A stretch of DNA of 64,000 nt from Rufibacter glacialis (GTDB lineage: Bacteria; Bacteroidota; Bacteroidia; Cytophagales; Hymenobacteraceae). Both the position numbers and the translations under genes were made by a program. The stretch spans positions 792,614-856,613 of the forward strand of contig NZ_VKKZ01000020.1 of assembly GCF_008271745.1 (NCBI RefSeq). Direction: 5' to 3'. Shown piece after piece: positions 36,532 to 43,907 of the stretch (its first letter is position 1; the number at the start of each line of letters is the position of its first letter). The notes beneath the pieces were generated by a model. That model saw nothing but the letters and a program-made list of their open reading frames with translations. It had not been told where the DNA came from and ran no database searches.

Positions 36532-36842
36532 ACTTCAAACATTATATTATGGTCTTGAGCGGGCATCAATTCCTTAAAATCATGCCCTGCGTAAGCGTTC
36601 CTCTAGGGTGGCTCCCTGTCGCCATGACAAAGGAAAGTTGCCAGGGGTAAGGATCTGATTTTTACCTGTTCTGCCCAAAATACCCGGTAAACACTATCTC
36701 TATAGAGCCTTAGCCAGCGCAAACGCCCCGGAGGGTCTTGATAAAGGTGCCTTCTTGCCACTGCGGAGCGGGTACAGCTTGTTTCCAGGGCGTTTTCTGA
36801 AAACAAGGTCTGAATCCACCCGGGCAGGAACCTGAGACCTTC
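36532..36842. other. Interval between sulfatase stop and GH20 start
   Basis: 311 bases without a gene. Contains one copy of the dispersed repeat (36781-36814), 60 bases before which the sequence is unremarkable. It should carry the GH20-GH2 promoter. Confidence 0.5.
36781..36814. repeat. Dispersed dyad-like repeat, copy F (diverged)
   Basis: GTTTCCAGGGC, then GTTTTCTGAAAAC (a palindromic core) and AAGGTCTGAA. The core TTTTC-GAAAA symmetry is clearest here. Confidence 0.45.
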
Positions 36843-38390
36843 TTAGAGGGCTTTACCGGCACCTTGGGCTAAAAGCTTTTGGGCGTCTTCATCCTCGTAT
36901 TTCTTGATCAGCTGCTCCAGCTCTTTCTTGAGGTTGGCGGTGATGCTCTCGTAGCCTTTCTTGCCGTACAGGTTGGTCAGTTCCTGCGGGTCTTTCTCCA
37001 AGTCATACAGTTCCCAGGTGTTTACCCTCTTGTAGAAGTGGATGAGTTTGTACCGTTTGCCTTTGATGCCGAAGTGCGGGGAAACAGAGTGCTCACCGTT
37101 CTCATAGTAGTGGTAGTAGATGGCATCACGGCCTTTGGCTTTCTGACCGGTGACCAGAGGCAGGAACGACTCACCCTGCATCTCCTGAGGGATTTTCACC
37201 CCAGCGGCGTCTAGCAAGGTGGGGCCAATGTCCAGGTTCATCACCAGCTCATTGGTGGTGGTTCCGGGCTTGATCTTGCCCGGGTAGCGCATCACCAAAG
37301 GCGTCCGGAAAGACTCTTCATACATGAACCGCTTGTCAAACCACCCATGCTCCCCCAGGTAGAACCCTTGGTCTGACATGTAGATGACAATGGTGTTCTG
37401 GGCCAGGTTATGCTTGTCCAGGTAGTCCAGGGTGCGGCCAATGTTCCGGTCCAGGGAAGCCGCGGTGCTGAGGTAGTCCCGCATGTACCGTTGGTATTTC
37501 CATTCTACCAGCGCTTTCCCCTGCAGTTTCTTGGCTTCCAGGTCAGCCTGTATAGGTTGGTAATAGGCATCAAACTTAGCGCGTTGGGCGGGGTTCATGC
37601 GGGTGATGTTCTCGTCTGCGATCTCTCTTTCCTTGGGGAACATCTTGAGGTCATAGCCCATGATCATGGTCTTGGCAATGCTCATGTCCTGCACCTTAGC
37701 GGCCTCTCGGTTCTGATAGGTGTCATAGAACGTGGCCGGGAGCGGGAAGGTCTTTTTGTCAAATAGGCCCATATCTACGGTATCCGGAATCCAGGTGCGG
37801 TGGGTGGCTTTCTGCCCGATGACCAGGCAGAACGGCTTGTCTTTGTCCCGTTTATCCAGCCATTCTTCGGCCAGGTCCTCGGTCAGGTTGGTCACATACC
37901 CTTCCACCCTTTTCTTGGACCCGTCCATCAGGAGAAAATCTGGGTTGTAGTAATGGCCTTGGTCTGGGTATACCTGCCAGAAATCAAATCCTTTAGGTTC
38001 TGACTGCAGGTGCCACTTGCCAATCCAGGCGGTGGAATAGCCGTTGGCTCCCAACCGTTTCACGAAGGTGTCCTGGTTGCCATTGAAGTTGGAGGTCTCG
38101 TTGTCTTTGAACCCGTTCTTGTGGCTGTATTTGCCCGTGAGGATTACGGCCCGGCTAGGCCCGCAGATGGAATTGGTTACATACGCTTTGTTGAAGCGGG
38201 CCCCTTCGCGGGCAATGCGGTCAATGTTGGGGGTCTGCATCAGCTTGCCCCCGCCGTAGGCACTGATGGCTTGGAAGGCGTGGTCATCTGAAATGATGAT
38301 AATGATGTTGGGCTTAGCGGACTTTTGCTGCCCGGAGGCCGACGAAAGCAAGAGCAAGCCTGACACCATGAGTAAAAAAAACTTCTTCAT
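36843..38390 (-). CDS. Exported sulfatase, GlcNAc-6-sulfatase-like
   Basis: Protein of 515 residues from the ATG at 38390, which starts a signal peptide (MKKFFLLMVSGLLLLSSASG). The frame is open 19 residues further upstream. Type I sulfatase with CGPSR at 76-80 (Cys76 to formylglycine), metal Asp35-Asp36 in SDDHAFQ, and SAYGGGKLMQTPNIDRIA. The SDDHAFQAISAYG opening resembles S1 sulfatases acting on 6-sulfated N-acetylglucosamine. It probably desulfates residues before the GH20 enzyme acts. It diverges from a LacI-type regulator gene. Confidence 0.9.
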   Translation of the reverse strand: MKKFFLLMVSGLLLLSSASGQQKSAKPNIIIIISDDHAFQAISAYGGGKLMQTPNIDRIAREGARFNKAYVTNSICGPSRAVILTGKYSHKNGFKDNETSNFNGNQDTFVKRLGANGYSTAWIGKWHLQSEPKGFDFWQVYPDQGHYYNPDFLLMDGSKKRVEGYVTNLTEDLAEEWLDKRDKDKPFCLVIGQKATHRTWIPDTVDMGLFDKKTFPLPATFYDTYQNREAAKVQDMSIAKTMIMGYDLKMFPKEREIADENITRMNPAQRAKFDAYYQPIQADLEAKKLQGKALVEWKYQRYMRDYLSTAASLDRNIGRTLDYLDKHNLAQNTIVIYMSDQGFYLGEHGWFDKRFMYEESFRTPLVMRYPGKIKPGTTTNELVMNLDIGPTLLDAAGVKIPQEMQGESFLPLVTGQKAKGRDAIYYHYYENGEHSVSPHFGIKGKRYKLIHFYKRVNTWELYDLEKDPQELTNLYGKKGYESITANLKKELEQLIKKYEDEDAQKLLAQGAGKAL

Positions 38391-38729
38391 ATGTACTCGG
38401 TTTGATGAATCTTTTTTTTTCGGCTTGCCGCAAGTTGTACCACCCATTGCCTCTCTGGCCTCCTTCCCCCTCTCCTTTTGAAAGGATTTGGTATAGAATT
38501 GGGGTACCCTGCATAAAGCCTCCTGCCTGCTTTCCCGTTTTACCGGCCTCTTCCTTCCGGTACCAACCTAGGTAGAAAGTTTTTTTGCAAAAAAGGAAGC
38601 CCTGGCTATTTGGCTGTATATGTGGTCGTGCACATGCAAACCAAATATAAGGACCCGCCTTTCAATCGCAAAATCTTCCCTAAACCTAGGAGAAAGAATG
38701 TAGTAATCCAAATAATTCAGTTAAATAGT

Positions 38730-38741
38730 GTGGGCGCCCAC
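38730..38741. promoter_or_regulatory. Perfect palindrome, candidate LacI-type operator
   Basis: GTGGGCGCCCAC is its own reverse complement and sits between the divergent sulfatase and LacI-type genes, 340 bases before the sulfatase start. LacI-family operators are even palindromes of similar length with a central CG or GC step. A related but broken form occurs at 53560. Confidence 0.35.
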
Positions 38742-38801
38742 GCAAGGTGGGCTTTTTCCCCATTTTTCTGTATGTTGCAATATAATCCAGGGAAAAAGCC
38801 A

Positions 38802-38841
38802 GGTTCAGGGCTACTCCTTTTTCAGGAGACGGCCCTGAACC
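38802..38841. other. Nested perfect hairpin in LacI-gene upstream region
   Basis: GGTTCAGGGC (38802-38811) pairs with GCCCTGAACC (38832-38841), and inside it CTCCT (38814-38818) pairs with AGGAG (38824-38828). No T-run follows on either strand, so a simple terminator is unlikely. It may be an untranslated-leader structure of the regulator gene or part of a small RNA. Confidence 0.45.
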
Positions 38842-39143
38842 CATTAGGCGTGACACCAAGCAAAAAGCAGAACATGATCGCTCCTCCTTTTAACAGGAGG
38901 CAAAGAGGGATTTTCCAAAAGGGATGCTCTTGCCAGGCCTTCAAGGTCTTAGTGGATTCCTTGGGAGTGAGGAACCAGCAGGCGGGTGAACCAAGAGCAG
39001 CCATCGCCCTCCCCACCTGGACCAGAGGGGTCCCGGGGAATGGTCACCTGACCGGCCGAGTGCAGGGGCCGGTATTTTATCTATGGCCTAGAAAGGTTCC
39101 TAAGGAACCAGAAGGCCCGTAACAGCAACGATCAGCAGTATCT

Positions 39144-40223
39144 ATGAATAAAAAAAAGGGGGTAGTACGGTTAAAAGACATCGCCGAATTGGCCGGTGTC
39201 TCTACCGGGACCGTTGACAGGGTTCTCCACAACCGCGGAAGGGTGGCAGACCTGGTGCGGGAGAAGGTCTTGCGGATTGCCAAAGAATTAAGCTACGAGC
39301 CTAATATCCACGCCAGAGCCCTGGCTGCTACCCAAACCTACCATGTGGCCGCTTTGATCCCGGCCCCCCTGGAAGACAGCTATTGGGGAGCCGCCCAGAA
39401 AGGGATTGAGAAAGCCGAGGCAGAATTAAAGCAGTACCACTTTTTTGTCACCCTCTTTCTTTTTGATCCCCAGCAGGCCAGCTCTTTCCGGGAGAAATGT
39501 GACCAGATCACCGAAGGGAACTTTAACGGGGTGTTGATTGCCCCCAGCTTTTACCATGAATCTCTGGCCTATTTCAGCAAGTGGAAACGCACGGGGCTTC
39601 CGTTTATCCAGTTCAACACCTACATCCCTGACTTTGAGCCCCTCATGTACGTGGGGCAGGACTCTTACCAGAGCGGGTTGCTGGCCGGCAAGCTGCTGCA
39701 CCAGAGCTACCCAGACGGGGCTAGTTTTCTGGTGGCCCACATTGACGAGAACGTGCTGAACTCCTCGCACCTCATCAGAAAAGAGCAGGGGTTTTCCGAC
39801 TACTTTGCCCAAAACGCCGGGGAAGCCACTTTTACTATTGTGGAGGCCACGTTCCACAACAGTCTTGACCAAACTGCCCTCCATGCGCAGCTGGACCAGG
39901 TTATTCAGCAGAACCCCTCCATCAGGGGCATCTATGTCACCAACTCCCGGCCCAGCAGCGTGGCCGAGTACCTTTTTACCCGAAAATTAAAAAGGATCAG
40001 GTTGATTGGCTATGACCTCATGGACCGGAACCTGCACTACCTCAACAACGGCACTATTGACTTCCTCATCAACCAGAACCCCAAAGGGCAAGGATATTGG
40101 GGCATTCACGGCTTATCAGATTTTCTGGTGTTCCAAAAGAAGGTGAGCTCCATCAAGTATTTACCGCTGGACATCCTTACCCGGGAGAACATCCAGTATT
40201 ACATAGAGGCAGACAACCAGTAA
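39144..40223 (+). CDS. LacI-family transcriptional regulator
   Basis: Protein of 359 residues. The N-terminal LacI helix-turn-helix (about 8-56) reads RLKDIAELAGVSTGTVDRVLHNRGRV, ending in the SYEPNIHARALA hinge. A periplasmic-binding-protein-like effector domain (about 65-345) follows. The hinge-helix TVDR form is common to Bacteroidota regulators of polysaccharide genes. It is divergent from the sulfatase/GH20/GH2 genes and 200 bases before the FGE-like gene, so it probably regulates one or both. Confidence 0.9.
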   Translation: MNKKKGVVRLKDIAELAGVSTGTVDRVLHNRGRVADLVREKVLRIAKELSYEPNIHARALAATQTYHVAALIPAPLEDSYWGAAQKGIEKAEAELKQYHFFVTLFLFDPQQASSFREKCDQITEGNFNGVLIAPSFYHESLAYFSKWKRTGLPFIQFNTYIPDFEPLMYVGQDSYQSGLLAGKLLHQSYPDGASFLVAHIDENVLNSSHLIRKEQGFSDYFAQNAGEATFTIVEATFHNSLDQTALHAQLDQVIQQNPSIRGIYVTNSRPSSVAEYLFTRKLKRIRLIGYDLMDRNLHYLNNGTIDFLINQNPKGQGYWGIHGLSDFLVFQKKVSSIKYLPLDILTRENIQYYIEADNQ

Positions 40224-40238
40224 ACGAGAAAGGGTAAA

Positions 40239-40272
40239 GAACCTGGTTTCAGGAAAACAGCCCTTAAACAGG
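40239..40272. repeat. Dispersed dyad-like repeat, copy G (reverse orientation)
   Basis: Read on the minus strand it gives CCTGTTTAAGGGCTGTTTTC and then CTGAAACCAGG, the same layout as copies B and F. It starts 15 bases after the LacI-type gene stop. Confidence 0.45.
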
Positions 40273-40423
40273 TACTCCCGTTGCCCTTTGGCCCACCTCT
40301 TCTTTGGTGAGCGCGGGTGAAAAAGGAAAGAGAAAGATGCCTGGAAAAGGTAGCGCCACCCGCTGCCCCACCTAGGCAAGAGCATGGTGGCAGCGGAAGG
40401 CAAAGAATTTGAACCAAAAGAGC

Positions 40424-41560
40424 ATGAAAGTACGTGAAGTAGTCTTGGTAGGATGGGTGGCAGGTTCCCTTTCTTTCTGCTCCCAGAAAAAAGAGGCGGA
40501 AAACCCGGTTTCACCGCCCGTTTCAGAAAATGGGCAGAAAGCGGCTTGCTGCGTGTCTTCCATTCCCCAGCGGTTTGCGGCGCAGGAGTCGCCGCTGGCC
40601 GTAACACCGGCTTCTGATCAAGAGACCGGCAACATGGTCTGGATTGACGGTGGCACCTACCTTATGGGGGCCGACAATGACCAGGCCCGGCCTGATGAAT
40701 TTCCCAAGCACAAGGTGACGGTGAACGGTTTCTGGATGGACGCCACCGAGGTCACCAACGCCCAGTTTGCCAAATTTGTGGAGGCTACCGGCTATGTGAC
40801 CACAGCAGAGAAAAAACCAGATTGGGAGGAGATGAAACAGCAGCTTCCGCCGGGTACCCCGAAACCTGATGACAACCTGCTGGTGGCCGCTTCTCTCGTT
40901 TTCCAGGCTCCTGCCGGGGAGGTGGATGTGCGCAATTACGCCACCTGGTGGGTCTGGAAGGAAAACGCCAACTGGCGACAGCCCCACGGCCCCGGCAGTT
41001 CCATCAAAGGCAAGGAAAACTACCCGGTGGTGCATATCTCCTGGCATGACGCGCAAGCCTATTGTCAATGGGCTGGCAAACGGCTCCCCACCGAGGCGGA
41101 ATGGGAATGGGCCGCCCGCGGCGGCTTAAAAGACGCGGTGTACCCTTGGGGAAATGAACCCATAGACACGGGTGCCCCTAAGGCGAATTCCTGGCAAGGG
41201 AGTTTCCCGGTTAAGAACACGAAGAAAGACGGGTATTACCACCTGGCCCCCGTTACCGCCTTTAAACCCAACGGGTACGGGCTCTACAACATGGCCGGCA
41301 ACGTGTGGGAGTGGTGCTCTGACCTGTACCACCACCAGTACTATGAGATGACGGCCCGCCCGGCGGGCGTCCACAACCCCAAGGGCCCCGCCAAAAGCCT
41401 TGACCCGGATGATCCCTATGCCCCCAAAAGAGTCATCAGAGGCGGCTCTTTCCTGTGCAATGACAGTTATTGCTCCGGGTTCAGGGTGGCAGCCCGCATG
41501 AAAAGCACCCCCGACAGCGGCATGGAACATGTGGGCTTCCGGTGTGTGAAAGACAAATAA
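40424..41560 (+). CDS. Exported formylglycine-generating enzyme (SUMF1/FGE) homologue
   Basis: Protein of 378 residues from the ATG at 40424 (a TTG-started frame extends 5 codons upstream). An N-terminal hydrophobic stretch followed by Cys and charged residues suggests export, possibly as a lipoprotein, though the lipobox is poor (LSFC). The FGE-sulfatase domain covers ~70-378: MVWIDGGTYLMG, FPKHKVTVNGFWMDATEVTN, RLPTEAEWEWAARGG and MAGNVWEWCSD. The two active-site cysteines of aerobic FGE are present, Cys345 and Cys350 in SFLCNDSYC, so it could convert sulfatase Cys to formylglycine. It lies close to sulfatase genes. A structural or regulatory FGE-fold protein remains possible. Confidence 0.88.
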   Translation: MKVREVVLVGWVAGSLSFCSQKKEAENPVSPPVSENGQKAACCVSSIPQRFAAQESPLAVTPASDQETGNMVWIDGGTYLMGADNDQARPDEFPKHKVTVNGFWMDATEVTNAQFAKFVEATGYVTTAEKKPDWEEMKQQLPPGTPKPDDNLLVAASLVFQAPAGEVDVRNYATWWVWKENANWRQPHGPGSSIKGKENYPVVHISWHDAQAYCQWAGKRLPTEAEWEWAARGGLKDAVYPWGNEPIDTGAPKANSWQGSFPVKNTKKDGYYHLAPVTAFKPNGYGLYNMAGNVWEWCSDLYHHQYYEMTARPAGVHNPKGPAKSLDPDDPYAPKRVIRGGSFLCNDSYCSGFRVAARMKSTPDSGMEHVGFRCVKDK

Positions 41561-41595
41561 AGACAAGGAAGAAGAGCCGCTGCCTATTAATCCAT

Positions 41596-41643
41596 AAAGC
41601 CGAAAAGAGCCTGTTTTTGAGAAAACAGGCTCTTTTCGGCTTT
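41596..41643. terminator. Bidirectional terminator, FGE gene / HAD gene
   Basis: Perfect 22-base stem (41596-41617 with 41622-41643) with a TGAG loop and A-rich/T-rich stem ends. It stands between two convergent stops, 35 bases after the FGE-like stop and 6 bases after the HAD stop on the other strand. Confidence 0.85.
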
Positions 41644-41649
41644 AATCAT

Positions 41650-42303
41650 TCAGGAATTAGGTATTCCTTGCTTTTCCCTGATTTTATCTACTCTAATCCA
41701 TTTCATACCGGCCGCTTCGGCGGCCTGTACGCCGGGTTCACCGTCTTCAAAGACCAGGCAGGCTTCAGGCGGTACCCCCAGCCGTTGGGCGGCCAACAGA
41801 AACGGGTCTGGGTGAGGCTTGCCCTTCAGAGTATCTTCGGCGCAGACCAGGGTCTCCACCAGGTGGTCTATGCCCAACACCTCCAGTGTTTTCCGGATCA
41901 TTTTCTGGGAGCCTCCTGACACCACCCCTATTCTCACCCGGCCCGCGTGGCGGATTAAATGGTCTACTACAAAGGGCACCGGCCTGGTGTTGGGCAGAAA
42001 TTCCTCGTAGAAGATCTTTGATTTGAGGGCGGTGAATTCCTCGGGGTCAAATTGGCTGCCGTAGCGCCGGTTGATTTCTTCCACCACCGCTGGTATGGGA
42101 AAGCCCGCCAACTCATCAATGATGGCCGGGTCAAGGGTTACTCCGCCGCGCTGCGCCACCTGTACATACGTGTCTTTGTGCGCTTGCATGTTGTCGGCCA
42201 GGGTGCCGTCACAGTCATACAGGAAGGCTTTAAACTCTCCTTGGCTCAGTTCCCGGAGCTTCTCCCCTGCCGTTTTGGTGGTACCTTTCTGTTTTTCGGT
42301 CAT
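41650..42303 (-). CDS. HAD-superfamily phosphatase (beta-phosphoglucomutase-like)
   Basis: Protein of 217 residues. HAD motif I is FLYDCDGTLADN (Asp30 nucleophile, Asp32). Motif II is GVVSGGSQ, motif III Lys is in LKGKPHPDP, and motif IV is VFEDGEPGVQAA. The alpha-helical cap between motifs I and II fits the YqaB/beta-PGM group, which dephosphorylates small sugar phosphates. It begins 10 bases after a small outer-membrane protein gene, on the same transcript as the metallophosphoesterase gene. Confidence 0.9.
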   Translation of the reverse strand: MTEKQKGTTKTAGEKLRELSQGEFKAFLYDCDGTLADNMQAHKDTYVQVAQRGGVTLDPAIIDELAGFPIPAVVEEINRRYGSQFDPEEFTALKSKIFYEEFLPNTRPVPFVVDHLIRHAGRVRIGVVSGGSQKMIRKTLEVLGIDHLVETLVCAEDTLKGKPHPDPFLLAAQRLGVPPEACLVFEDGEPGVQAAEAAGMKWIRVDKIREKQGIPNS

Positions 42304-42313
42304 TTTCAGGAAA

Positions 42314-42916
42314 TCATAAGGAAAACTTCGCTCCCAGGGCCAGGTTGAAAATCTTTCCCGGGCTCAGGTAGCGGGGATTGGTGAGGTACGAAACAAGATA
42401 CTCGCCGGGGGCACCTACCTCATAATACCCGGTCCACCGCTGTCCGCCTCTTATCCTGGCCAGATTCACCTGGCCCCCGGCAAAGAAATACGTGTTCAAA
42501 GCGGTAGAGAACCGGTAATACGAGTTGGGGTATTTGCTCAGGTATCTTTCAGAGGCGAAATACTCTTCCCCGAAGGTATACCCCAGTTGGCCGCCCAGGG
42601 TGATGGGCCACCAGTCTACCCTGCCCACCGCCACCGGCTTGGTAGGGAGATACGTGGCTTTGACCGCCAGGGTGAAGATGTCATCGCCGCCCACTTTTTT
42701 GGGCAGGAACCCCAGGGAAAGGTCCGCTTCCAGCCTGTTTCTGAGAAACTGGCGGCCAAGCCCCAGGGAGACCAAGCCAATATCGCCGGCAAACTGGGAT
42801 TTGGCGTAATGCCGGGAAGGCTTTCTAAGCGAGTCTAAAGGTAATTTCTGGGCGAGGACGGGTGAGGTGAGGCTAGTCAGCAGAACCAGCGCGAGACTTA
42901 GGTATATCAGCCGCAT
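42314..42916 (-). CDS. Exported hypothetical protein, probable outer-membrane beta-barrel
   Basis: Protein of 200 residues. Signal peptide 1-23 (ending VLAQ). The rest alternates short amphipathic strands with aromatic ends (LGLGRQF, LSLGFLP, LAVKATYLP, GGQLGYTFGEEYF) and finishes with LALGAKFSL, a C-terminal strand typical of outer-membrane barrels. No family recognised. One base separates its start from the stop of the metallophosphoesterase gene, so the two are co-translated. Confidence 0.75.
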   Translation of the reverse strand: MRLIYLSLALVLLTSLTSPVLAQKLPLDSLRKPSRHYAKSQFAGDIGLVSLGLGRQFLRNRLEADLSLGFLPKKVGGDDIFTLAVKATYLPTKPVAVGRVDWWPITLGGQLGYTFGEEYFASERYLSKYPNSYYRFSTALNTYFFAGGQVNLARIRGGQRWTGYYEVGAPGEYLVSYLTNPRYLSPGKIFNLALGAKFSL

Positions 42917-42917
42917 G

Positions 42918-43727
42918 TTAGTAGTAGACCCTTTCCAGGCGGTACCCCCCTTGCCATAAGGTAAGCAGGGTGAAGCCTCTTTCTTTCACAAAGGTGGTCA
43001 CGTGGTACAGGACCTGACCGCCGTATTTAGCTTCAGTGGTCCAGCTGTGCTTGTGGCCGTGCAGACTGAGCGGAACCCGTTTGCTGCGAACCAGGGTTTC
43101 ATGGTAGGGCCGCTCCAGGGCAGGGTCAAAATCATTGTCAAAGGGTGGCACATGGGAAAGAACCACCGCCTGCTGCCAGGTGGCGCCGGGTTCCGGGGTA
43201 AGCTCTGCCGCCAGCCAGTCCAGGTCGGGCACCTTGCCACTGAAACCGGCTTCGCGGCCATTGGTATCTGCCAAGACAAATTTGGTGGTGCCGTACACAA
43301 AGGAATAGTTGAAGGCCCCGTACATTTTGCGGTAGACCTTTCGGCCGTTGCCCAGCATGTCATGGTTGCCAATCACGGTAAGGTACGGCCACCGCAGGTC
43401 TTTCATGAGGTCATGCACCCACTGGTATTCCTGTGACATGCCAAAGTCTGAGATATCCCCCAGGTGCACCACAAAGTCAATGTGGGGGTAGGTATTGGCC
43501 TTCTTCACAAAGGCCTGGGTGGCGTCATAGAACCGCTGGGTGTCTCCCATGAGCAGAATGGTAAGGGTATCCTGCGGAGGCTGGGCCAACAACCGGTTCA
43601 GGTTTTTCTGGGTCAGGTTTTTCTCGCTCTCCTCCAGGATGATCTGGTTGGGGTGGTATTCAAAAAGCCCGTCGCAGGAAACCAGGAGCTGCGCCAGTAA
43701 CAAAAGCCAAAGTAAGCGTAATTTCAT
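42918..43727 (-). CDS. Lipoprotein metallophosphoesterase
   Basis: Protein of 269 residues. Lipoprotein signal with lipid Cys18 (LLVSC). Calcineurin-type motifs are in order: GDTQ (61-64), LGDISDFG (89-96), GNHDM (120-124), LSHVPPFD and HGHKHSW. The metal-binding set is complete. It would hydrolyse phosphoesters in the periplasm or at the membrane. First gene of a three-gene unit with the barrel protein and the HAD phosphatase. Confidence 0.9.
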   Translation of the reverse strand: MKLRLLWLLLLAQLLVSCDGLFEYHPNQIILEESEKNLTQKNLNRLLAQPPQDTLTILLMGDTQRFYDATQAFVKKANTYPHIDFVVHLGDISDFGMSQEYQWVHDLMKDLRWPYLTVIGNHDMLGNGRKVYRKMYGAFNYSFVYGTTKFVLADTNGREAGFSGKVPDLDWLAAELTPEPGATWQQAVVLSHVPPFDNDFDPALERPYHETLVRSKRVPLSLHGHKHSWTTEAKYGGQVLYHVTTFVKERGFTLLTLWQGGYRLERVYY

Positions 43728-43907
43728 ATGGATTAGCGGTCATTCATTTGGAAAAACACTCCTTCTGAGTAGTATAAAAGGAGAAAGCTATTGGGGTTCA
43801 TTTTATTGGAGGAATTACCAATGGAGTAGCCCCAAACCTGGGCATTACGGAGTGCTTACCTGATGGCAAGCCACTCCATGGGTAGGGTCAGGCACGGCGG
43901 TTTCGGC

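Larger units (their letters stand above)
38391..39143. promoter_or_regulatory. Divergent control region, sulfatase / LacI-type regulator
   Basis: 753 bases. It contains a 12-base perfect palindrome at 38730-38741 and a nested hairpin at 38802-38841. It also contains an ATGTG/CACAT dyad near 38620-38636. LacI-type proteins bind palindromes of this size, so one may be the operator. A 170-codon open frame across this region (38610-39122) is not considered real. Confidence 0.45.

Noticed and set aside
38610..39122. A 170-codon open frame on the plus strand before the LacI-type gene
   Set aside because: No domain-like pattern, odd composition, covers palindromes and the regulator's upstream region, and reads like intergenic DNA.
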